Below are positions 57,115 to 64,000 of a stretch of 64,000 bases of DNA, in pieces (position 1 is the stretch's first letter; every line of letters begins with the position of its first letter). Below the pieces are notes generated by a model, which saw only the letters and a program-made list of their open reading frames with translations, was not told where the DNA came from and ran no database searches. The stretch comes from G963422275 sp963422275 (lineage in GTDB: Bacteria; Pseudomonadota; Alphaproteobacteria; Rhodobacterales; Rhodobacteraceae). The DNA lies in assembly GCA_963422275.1 (NCBI GenBank), contig OY729418.1:682001-746000 (forward strand), written 5' to 3'. The position numbers and the translations under genes are program-made.

Positions 57115-57885
57115 GGAACCTCTGTTTTTTTTTGGTGGTTTTGACTGCGGGAGTTGCTCTTCCCGGCTGCACCGGTCGGTTTTCTGCGGGACGGAAGCCT
57201 CAAATGCGTGTTTTCGGGGCGAAATTGCCGCCGATTCAACCCTCGTGGGGCCGGTCCGGCAGATTCTGGACACACTTCTCCCTTGTCACGACAAATGCGG
57301 CTGGGCAATCATCAAGTTCGAGAAGCCCAGGAGCAGCGCAAGCCGCTGCACGTTCCTCTCCAGCCCCCGGCAGCAAACCTTGTCATGGCCGAACACCCGC
57401 TTCACAATCCGGAACGGATATTCCACCCTAGCCTTTGCCGTCTCCGCCAGAGCCGCCGCGCCGCCAGCGTCCGGCATCCGAAAGAGCAAGACCTTGCGGC
57501 GCGACACCTCGCGATGCGCGCACTTCCCGGTCCCGCGACATCCGGCGCCAGGTCGCGACGTTGGCGGCCGTTCCCTCTAGATGGTGCACCAGCCCCCGAG
57601 GAGTGGTGCCGACGTGCAGCTTCATCCCGAAATACCGCCGGTTCCCCTTCTTCGACCGATGCATCTCCGGACCGCGCGCATTGCTTTCGTTCCCGGTCGG
57701 CGACGGTGCCGAAATGATGGTGGCGTCAACGATGCCGCCCTCCTTCAGCAGGACTTCCCCCGTCGACCAAGTGATCCCCAATCTCCCGAACAGCAGGCGC
57801 TCCAGCCAGCGGCAGAAGTCGGGCCCGTCGTCTCGTCCAGAACCTTCTCCAGCCTCGCCCCGGCAAGGCGCCGAACAGGAAAATT
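57115..57885 (-). mobile_element. IS5-type insertion sequence, copy 6 (truncated)
   Basis: The transposase-3' end (GGAACCTCTG, then a T-run) follows TTAG at 57111-57114. Matching sequence runs through VEYPFRIVKRVFGHDKVCCR, TIISAPSPTGNESNARGPEM and LAGARLEKVLDETT, and is lost near 57885. The N-terminal third is absent and frames are broken. Confidence 0.8.
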
Positions 57886-58071
57886 GAGAAAGCGATTGCC
57901 CTGCTTTCTCCCTGACAAAATCTTGACGTTAACCATGTTTTCGGTCACCCGGCAGCAGAGATATGCAGATTCGAATGAAATTCGACTTGATCGGCAGTGT
58001 TTTTCCTGTCTTGACACCATAGTGAGGGCAAGCCGCACGCCACAGCCACCGGGCTTGACAGGTTGCCTTGA

Positions 58072-59211
58072 ATGTCGGTATCGGCGCAGTTCGGCGCAGC
58101 TTCGACTCGACGGAGGGGTTGGGTCTGCGCCCGTTGGGGATTACTGGAAATCGACGCTGAATTGCAGCCAGCATCAATCCCGCAAAACTTGGACGCTCCC
58201 GACAAAGAGTCGGTTCGCTTTGAATTCACCGGAACCGGCGGCGAGTATTTCGGCATATGGCTTGCCAATCTTGTTCTCAGCATCCTGACTGTAGGGATCT
58301 TCAGCGCTTGGGCAAAAGTCCGGCGGCGGAGATATTTTCTTGGCAACACTAAAGTTCTCGGAGATGGATTTGAGTATCACGCGACTGGGATCATGATACT
58401 CAAAGGGAGACTCGTCGCTCTTGCGGTTTTCGCTGCATACTTTGGCGTCGGCTTGCTCGACGCAGCCATCCAAGCCGTGTTCGCAATCGTCGGAATCTTT
58501 ATTTTGCCGTGGGCCATCAACAGATCCAACAAATTCAACGCCCGAATGACCTCGTGGCGCAATGTCCGGTTCGATTGGAATGGGACATATTGGGGAGTTG
58601 CCAAAGTAACTCTGCTGTGGCCGGTGCTGGCCTTCATCAGCTTGGGCATCCTGCTGCCATTTTCCGCCCGGGCTTCGCGAGAATACACCATCCGGTGCCA
58701 TTCTCTTGGTCGGGCACCATTTTCAGCGGCTATCCCTGTGAGTCAGGCTTATGGGGCGCTCGGAAAGACGTTTCTCTTTGGAGGAGTCCCTCTTGCGCTC
58801 GCGCCATTCGCGATTTTTCTTGGGGATCACTTCCTGACCTTCATTCAAAAAAATGAAGAAACCATATTATATGCCGTGCTATTAGTGTCGATTGCACTCC
58901 CAATCTGTTTTCAGATGTTCATGCGCAACGTCGCAATCAATGCAATGTCTCTCGGCAACATGGCCCGATTCCGCTCCGACATTCACGTTTTGCGATTTCT
59001 TTGGATTGTCGTTTCCAACCTGGTGGTGACGGTATTTTCATTTCTTCTGCTCTATCCTTGGGCCGCGGTTCGATCTTACCGTTATCAAGCTAGCTGCATC
59101 GCGGTAGTCCCGTTGGTGGATGACACTGGACTCGTTGACGCCGAAATTGGCAAGGTCGGAGCGGTCGGCGAAGAATACACCGAATTCGCTGATGCCGGGT
59201 TTCAGCTTTGA
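58072..59211 (+). CDS. DUF898 (YjgN-like) integral membrane protein
   Basis: A 379-residue inner-membrane protein of the DUF898 family, whose molecular role is not established. The hallmark N-terminal motif FEFTGTGGEYFGIWLANLVL is followed by LTVGIFSAWAKVRRRRYFLG and LGDGFEYHATG. About six to eight hydrophobic segments follow, with FNARMTSWRNVRFDWNGTYW between them. The first about 45 residues before FEFTGTG are unusual and the true start may be later. The stop overlaps the start of the M48 peptidase gene (TTGA). DUF898 followed by an M48-type peptidase is a recurring pair in proteobacteria. Confidence 0.83.
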   Translation: MSVSAQFGAASTRRRGWVCARWGLLEIDAELQPASIPQNLDAPDKESVRFEFTGTGGEYFGIWLANLVLSILTVGIFSAWAKVRRRRYFLGNTKVLGDGFEYHATGIMILKGRLVALAVFAAYFGVGLLDAAIQAVFAIVGIFILPWAINRSNKFNARMTSWRNVRFDWNGTYWGVAKVTLLWPVLAFISLGILLPFSARASREYTIRCHSLGRAPFSAAIPVSQAYGALGKTFLFGGVPLALAPFAIFLGDHFLTFIQKNEETILYAVLLVSIALPICFQMFMRNVAINAMSLGNMARFRSDIHVLRFLWIVVSNLVVTVFSFLLLYPWAAVRSYRYQASCIAVVPLVDDTGLVDAEIGKVGAVGEEYTEFADAGFQL

Positions 59212-60215
59212 AAATCTCCGGCTATCTCTATGATCCCGGATCTTCGGCACGGTCTGAAGCAAAGCTAGCTCGCCGCGGCAACCGCTTCTTTTTGACATCC
59301 CCGGCTCTCAGCAGCGAGCGCGAAGTTGAAATCGGACTGGTCGCGGACCGCTTGGCGAAAATTCCACAATCTGTCACGTTCGGGAACGGGCAACGCTTTA
59401 TTCCGCGATATCCGCTTCCTGAAGAATTCCTTCACCTTGAAACGGCCAGGGCAGTTCGGTGGATTGACTGGCTTGAACGAGCGACACTTGTAAAGACGGT
59501 TGTTCTTCTTGCATTCCTTGCGGCTAGCGTGGTCGCGTTGCGTCAGGCCGTCCCGTTCGCGGCAGATGGAGCCGCCGCATTGATTCCGGCCGAGATGGAG
59601 AGGGCCGTTGGCAAGCAGGCGTTCCGCGAATTTGACGCGATTGTCTTAGAGCCAAGCCAACTGTCCATAGAACGACGAGAGCGCATGGTATCGACTGCAA
59701 ACGAACTAGCTCGCATTGGCGATATCGACCCCGTCCCCGCGATTGAATTCCGGCACGCCCCCTTAATCGGTCCAAATGCTTTCGCGTTTCCGGGAGGGCC
59801 AATCCTAGTGACCGATGAGCTTGTCGAAGTCCTCGAGGGAGATGCCACCGTCGTAGCCGTGATTGCCCACGAGATGGGACATGTGGAGAAACGTCATGGG
59901 TTGCGGCAAGCCCTACGCGTGGGCGGTATCCTTCTAATCGCGACGCTTGTATTCGGGGATGACGGTTCGATGCTGGAGGAGTTGTCCACGATAGCCGGCT
60001 CGCTTGTGAACTTGCAGTATTCGCGCGATTTTGAGCGGGATGCGGACTCTTTTGCAGCGGATATTCTGATTGCCTCAGGCAGGTCATCGGAGGACTTGGC
60101 GACTGCTTTGCAAACGCTCGCGCAGGAATGCGGAAAACCATGCAGCAAAGAGAGCGGCTGGCTCTCGACGCATCCGGTGATGGCGGATCGAATTTCGGCA
60201 TTGCAGGATCGCTGA
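59208..60215 (+). CDS. M48-family zinc metallopeptidase, membrane anchored
   Basis: A 335-residue peptidase with zinc motif HEMGH (H221, E222, H225) and the third ligand Glu276 in SRDFERDADSFAAD, as in M48/HtpX-Oma1-type enzymes. One predicted membrane helix lies around residues 94-112 (LVKTVVLLAFLAASVVAL), with the catalytic domain after it. It would degrade misfolded or membrane-associated proteins in the envelope. Start TTG at 59208 overlaps the stop of the DUF898 gene, so the two are coupled and likely function together. Confidence 0.88.
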   Translation: MKISGYLYDPGSSARSEAKLARRGNRFFLTSPALSSEREVEIGLVADRLAKIPQSVTFGNGQRFIPRYPLPEEFLHLETARAVRWIDWLERATLVKTVVLLAFLAASVVALRQAVPFAADGAAALIPAEMERAVGKQAFREFDAIVLEPSQLSIERRERMVSTANELARIGDIDPVPAIEFRHAPLIGPNAFAFPGGPILVTDELVEVLEGDATVVAVIAHEMGHVEKRHGLRQALRVGGILLIATLVFGDDGSMLEELSTIAGSLVNLQYSRDFERDADSFAADILIASGRSSEDLATALQTLAQECGKPCSKESGWLSTHPVMADRISALQDR

Positions 60216-60704
60216 AGGCTTGGAGAGGCCGTCGAGCGCCTAGCCCATGCCTGTTTTCCGGGCATGGGGCGATCGCATGAAGTCGATTCGTCGCGACCGC
60301 TCGCTGGCAGGGGTTGCCGCAACACGGAAACCGTCCTGAAAGGGCAAGCGAACATTCAAACAGCAGCACCCTGATCGCACGGTGTTCGGTCGGTTGCTCG
60401 CCAGAATTGGGTGAGCGCCTCGCGCTCAACGGCTTCACCCGGGATTTGCTGGAGCGTCAAAGTACCTGCGGCTGGAGTGCTCCGGTCGCAGGCTGTTGGC
60501 ACTTCGCGATGGTGCTTCCCAAGAGCATGCCCGATTGATTGAGCGGGACGTTGGCGGTCTGGCGATGCCTTGCGCCTGCCAGTCAGCCGGGTGTCATAAC
60601 GAGACCCGCCATTCTTGCGGCGCTCGGCAGACTGTCCGCAGTGGCTGGCAGAGTATCGACAATGCAGAGAACGAATCGCCCGCGAGCGGCGGCAAGCATT
60701 GATT
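60216..60704. other. Intergenic region with a terminator-like hairpin
   Basis: No recognisable gene. The hairpin CCCATGCC/GGCATGGG lies at 60244-60268, just after the metallopeptidase gene. Confidence 0.45.
60244..60268 (+). terminator. Possible terminator hairpin after the M48 gene
   Basis: An 8-bp perfect stem, CCCATGCC with GGCATGGG and a 9-base loop, lies 28 bases after the stop codon. No T-run follows, so the assignment is weak. Confidence 0.35.
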
Positions 60705-61696
60705 TCAGCATTGAAGATGGTGGATCGAGGTCAAGCATTGACGGATGCTCGGCCGCGCGTCTGTCCTACCAATGATGCAAGAATAAGACTGTTGCGAAAG
60801 CGGGTGTTTTTTTCTGAGTTTCGCCGTTTGGAGCCGGTTGCGCGCCTGTCGGTCGCCGGTCGGTGGCCGCGACACCAGCCGGTTGAACCGGCGGCGGTGC
60901 CGGGACAGGGGATGCCCCCGGGAAGCCCGGAACATGATCCCCGACTGGATCCCCGCCGCGGCCAGGCAGGCGCGGTTGGCGGCGCTTGACAGCCCCTTGT
61001 CGGCGAGCGCCCTTCGTGCCGTGCAGTCGGACACCATGGCCGGGAAGTGCGGCGCCTCGCCCTCGTTGGCAGGGCGCGCCAGGACCCGTTCCACGAAGCC
61101 CTCCCCGTCGGTGCGCACGAACCCTTTATAGCCGAACAGGCACCGCCCGCCCTTCTTCAGCCACCGGGCGTCCGGACCCGCCGAGAGACGCTCGGACACC
61201 GAGACCTCGGGTGCCTCGCCCTCGGCGCGGTCCTCGGCCACAACCTCGATCTGGCGCCGCGGTCGCGCCGCGCTCTCCACGATGGTCGCGTCAACCACCG
61301 CCACCGGCGCATTCCCGACCTTCAGGCCGCGCTCCTGCAGCTGGCGGTTGACCTCGGACAGAAGCGCCGCGTCAAGACCGCGCAGACCGAGCATCCGGCG
61401 AAACCGGCAGATCGTCGTGTGGTCGGGACTTCGCTCGATCATCGACTGGCCGCAGAACAGCATGAAGTCGAGGCGCACCGTCAGGGCCCGCTCGAGTTCC
61501 CGGTCCGACAGCGAGTGCCACTGGCCGAGGAGAAGAACCCGGATCATCAGATCGACATCGCAGCGGTGCGTCCCAGGCGCGATCGCACCGGGCCGAGGAC
61601 TGCCGCCAGGCGTTGCCAGTCGATCAGGGCGCAGACCTTTCGCAGGGTGCTGTCCTGACTCACGCGATCATCCGCCAGCTTCATGAAGAAATCCAT
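60705..61696 (-). pseudogene. IS5-family transposase (second type), frameshifted
   Basis: The N-terminus starts at 61696 (MDFFMKLADDRVSQDSTLRK, then VCALIDWQRLAAVLGPVRSR). It ends in a stop after about 50 codons. The other frame takes over at MIRVLLLGQWHSLSDRELER and passes MIERSPDHTTICRFRRMLGL, the first catalytic Asp region (VAVVDATIVESAARPRRQI) and FGYKGFVRTDGEGF. Near 60930 it ends in unrelated codons. A shorter fragment of the same type lies at 28760-29025. Confidence 0.75.
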
Positions 61697-61699
61697 CGA

Positions 61700-62171
61700 T
61701 CCTCTCCCTCAATGCAACATCATAACAATGACTTGTACAGATTTCAGCGTAACATGTCAAAAGCCGGAAAGGCGCATTTCGCAACAGTCTTGGAATTGTT
61801 GAGGATCCAGATCGATGCACGAGGTTTCCAGCCCGCTAGCGGTTTCTGCGTGACACCGGCTCTGCGAGCCTTCGCCTTCAGAGCTGTCCTGTAGGCATTC
61901 GCCGCAAGCGTCGAGGTCGGCGTCCCGTCAACCTCTCGCACCTGCAGGAGCCAGCCCTTCGACTGCAGGCGGCGGGGGTGTGAAGGCACACTCTTGTTAT
62001 GTTGTGTTTCCACTGGAAAAGACGACGGTCAACGGGAGAAGGGGAAGGCTTGAAACAGAGGGCGAACAGCCCGCTGACCGCGAACTCTTCGATCTCGATA
62101 CGTTGGCGGCGGGACTGGCGGACTCCAGTGCATTGTACAAGGAAAGGGAAACGCTATGAGAACACCTTGGA
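61700..62171. other. Gap with a short protein-like remnant
   Basis: A plus-strand frame at 61997-62158 encodes CYVVFPLEKTTVNGRRGRLE and, at its end, RELFDLDTLAAGLADSSALY with KERETL before a stop. It looks like the tail of a real protein but has no recognisable family or start. Nothing else is assignable. Confidence 0.35.
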
Positions 62172-63491
62172 TCAAGGCCGGAGGGGTCCCGTCGTTTTGC
62201 TGCGCGGCGGAGCAGGGTCCGACTCCGGACCCATGGCGCAGCCGCGGCCCAAGAAATCCCGAAAGCTCGGGATTGGACAGATCAGCCGGCCGCGCCCGTC
62301 GGACTGAAGCGCACCGATTTCGATCAGGTGGTCGAGAAATCTGGTCGATGTCATTTCCTCTGGAAGGCGCACATCGGGTGGGCCGGAGGCATCAGCCTTC
62401 TCCTCAATGAGGCCTTGCACGCCGCCGTCCGAAAGCCCGCCTTCAGGCAGCGATTTCATCACCTCCGCAACCAGCGACCGGGCACGAGACATCTCTGGGC
62501 TGATACGCCCCCAGTAGCAGTTCTCACGCCGCGCGCGGGCGTCTCGGATCACGGCTCCGACATCCACATCGGCGAGCCGGCCGCCAGCTTCCAGCAGCCC
62601 GTGCGCGAGGGCTTGCATCGCGGCGTGCAGGTGCTGCGGCCAACCGTCCGACCGAACCGCAAGCTCGGACGGCCAGTCGACGCGGGCGAAGTCCCTGACG
62701 ACGCGGAACCCGTCCAGGAACATCTCGATTACCAAGGATGCATCGACAGCCGGCAACGGGCCGAGATTCCAGATTCCCAAGTCGTAGACGCGGCTGAGAC
62801 GGTGTCGCCGAAGCACGTCTCGCGTGTCGGCGAGGCCGGCGAGGACCGGCACCACGGGAATCCCATAGGTGCCGAGATGCAGTTTTTCCAACGTGGCGAT
62901 CTGGCGCGCTCCGATCCTTTGCGCCTCGTCGAACATGAGGCAGAGCGGACGCTTCCATTCACGCGGCGGATGCAATCGCCTGACGGCGTCAAGGGACGGC
63001 TCGAGCGGTTCCGTGGCCGTCGACCTGCGAATCCTGCCGCTGACGATGCTCAAAACGCCGCCACCACCCTCGATGTCGGTTGCCCGACTCGTCCGGAACT
63101 CAGCCTCCCTCCCGGCACCGAGATTGCCAGCGGCGACCGCAGGCAGGTTCCGGTCGAGTGCCTCGACGATTTTCAGTGCGAGGCCGCGCTCGGAATCGAG
63201 GACGTCGATGTGAAGCTCTGCGGCGGCGGGAGAATCCTCCTCCTCGGCCCATTTCTCCTGCAGGCGCGCGAGCAGGGACGTCTTGCCGGCCCCGGGGGCA
63301 CCCTGCACGATGCGCGTCTCGCCGCGAGGCAGTCTTCCCGTCCTTGCGGCATCGAGGACACTTGCACAAGCGTCCTCGATGCCCTCGATCTCGGCCTCGC
63401 GACCCGCAAAGAACGGAGACTGCTGGCGATCGGTGAGCCTCTCGAATTTCGTGAGACCGTCAAAGTCGGGGTCGGACATTTTCGAACTCAT
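62172..63491 (-). CDS. AAA-type ATPase of unknown role, paralogue 3
   Basis: A 439-residue P-loop ATPase of the same family as those at 12416-13705 and 44037-45347. It has FFAGREAEI (27-35), Walker A GAPGAGKT (64-71), Walker B CLMFDEAQ (184-191), LAGLADTRDV and a winged-helix-like C-terminus (TRFLDHLIEIGALQSDGRGR, CPIPSFRDFLGRGCAMGPES). The ATG is preceded by AGGGAGG, very like the site of paralogue 1; the frame is open 66 bases further upstream. It is the most diverged of the three in the segment after Walker B (RVYDLGIWNLGPLPAVDASL). Function unknown. Confidence 0.85.
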   Translation of the reverse strand: MSSKMSDPDFDGLTKFERLTDRQQSPFFAGREAEIEGIEDACASVLDAARTGRLPRGETRIVQGAPGAGKTSLLARLQEKWAEEEDSPAAAELHIDVLDSERGLALKIVEALDRNLPAVAAGNLGAGREAEFRTSRATDIEGGGGVLSIVSGRIRRSTATEPLEPSLDAVRRLHPPREWKRPLCLMFDEAQRIGARQIATLEKLHLGTYGIPVVPVLAGLADTRDVLRRHRLSRVYDLGIWNLGPLPAVDASLVIEMFLDGFRVVRDFARVDWPSELAVRSDGWPQHLHAAMQALAHGLLEAGGRLADVDVGAVIRDARARRENCYWGRISPEMSRARSLVAEVMKSLPEGGLSDGGVQGLIEEKADASGPPDVRLPEEMTSTRFLDHLIEIGALQSDGRGRLICPIPSFRDFLGRGCAMGPESDPAPPRSKTTGPLRP

Positions 63492-63601
63492 GGCTAGCCG
63501 CCTCCCTTGCGTCACGCGGCCGGACTCCAGCCTATCACGGCAGGCCGCAATCGTCACGCATTCCGCACAATCCCGCGCCGCTGGTTAGAACCGGAGGCTA
63601 G

Positions 63602-64000
63602 GAAACTTCTGAATACAGCTTGATCATGGGTTGGCATTGTGCATCCGGGACGCGCTTGTCATTTTGCGCTTTATCCTCTTTTCGGGGGGATCGCGTCATG
63701 CAGCACCTTCAGCCGCCGAGCCTTGAACATGACAGTGGCAAGTACAAGACGCGCCGGGAGATTTTTCTGGAGCGGATTGACGGCCCGATCCCCTTGGGCG
63801 CACTTGAAGGCCCGCATTGCGCCGGTCTGTCCTAGGGGCGGCGGCAAGGGACGATAGCCGCATCCGCTGTCGGTGATGCTGCGCGCGCGTTGCGTTCAGC
63901 CGTTCTGCAATCCGGCAACCCGGCGATGGAGGGCTTGCTCTGCGAGGCTGAGAGCGTCCGGCGCCTTGCCGGGGCGAGGCTAGAGAAGCTTCTGGACGAA
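63602..64000 (+). mobile_element. IS5-type insertion sequence, copy 7 (cut by window end)
   Basis: Begins GGAAACTTCTGAATACAGC after CTAG at 63598-63601. The transposase start (MQHLQPPSLEHDSGKYKTRR) has a short deletion in the FASLECD part compared with copy 2, and a stop appears at CPRGGGKGR. The 3' part lies outside the window. Confidence 0.8.

Noticed and set aside
62328..63497. Plus-strand frame of 389 codons opposite AAA ATPase 3
   Set aside because: Complementary shadow; the minus frame has all ATPase motifs and a good AGGGAGG site.
1..64000. CRISPR array
   Set aside because: No regularly spaced short repeats seen; the repeated sequences are IS ends.

Overview
The window looks like an IS-rich, partly eroding stretch of a GC-rich alphaproteobacterial chromosome. 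The intact genes support this placement: a selenide, water dikinase fused to an NAD(P)/FAD oxidoreductase, a 2-selenouridine synthase, a DctPQM TRAP transporter, myo-inositol catabolism genes and a DUF898-M48 pair. The placement is inferred from gene types; no ribosomal RNA is present to confirm it. No CRISPR array or complete prophage is visible.

Layout. 1-8.4 kb: an IS5-type copy, an intact PIN-domain toxin-antitoxin pair, a deleted IS427-group element, the collapsed remains of an iron(III) ABC transporter, a frameshifted unknown gene, a HigBA-like pair with a broken toxin, and IS21/IS5 fragments. 8.4-12.3 kb: a tyrosine integrase pseudogene whose catalytic Tyr reads Cys, a piece of a DotL/IcmO/TrbC-like type IVB coupling protein, and an ankyrin remnant. 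12.4-13.7 kb: the first of three paralogous AAA-type ATPases. 14.8-21.5 kb: an EF-hand/arylsulfotransferase-like gene, then IS1380, IS427, IS5, IS630 and IS5 elements, the last four abutting at shared CTAG sites. 21.6-27.3 kb: a minus-strand surface-protein module, whose large outer-membrane gene is switched between frames at two homopolymer G/C tracts. 27.6-32 kb: chimeric IS debris and two small secreted-protein genes that each lost the signal-peptide frame.

32-43.5 kb is an island of intact genes: iolC-iolB-iolJ, the fused selD, an EF-G-like GTPase, mnmH with a 584-bp tandem duplication of its 3' end, and tRNA-Arg(CCT). SelD makes selenophosphate, which MnmH would use to make 2-selenouridine in tRNA; no selenocysteine machinery is visible here. 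44-45.3 kb holds the second AAA ATPase. 46.2-52.2 kb is a five-gene minus-strand unit (TPP enzyme, DadA-like oxidoreductase, DctP, DctQ, DctM) that looks like uptake and oxidation of an amino-acid-like solute.

52-57.9 kb returns to decayed IS copies and a broken ATP-binding regulator-like gene. Between them lies a compact, AT-richer minus-strand cluster of three or four overlapping unknown genes (54,646-56,740), the best candidate here for an undescribed system. 58-60.2 kb has DUF898 and M48 metallopeptidase genes. 60.7-64 kb has another IS5-family pseudogene, the third AAA ATPase and an IS5-type copy running off the end.

Frameshifts are concentrated in mobile and surface-protein genes and absent from about 15 kb of housekeeping and catabolic genes. 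This favours real decay or slippage over uniform sequencing error.
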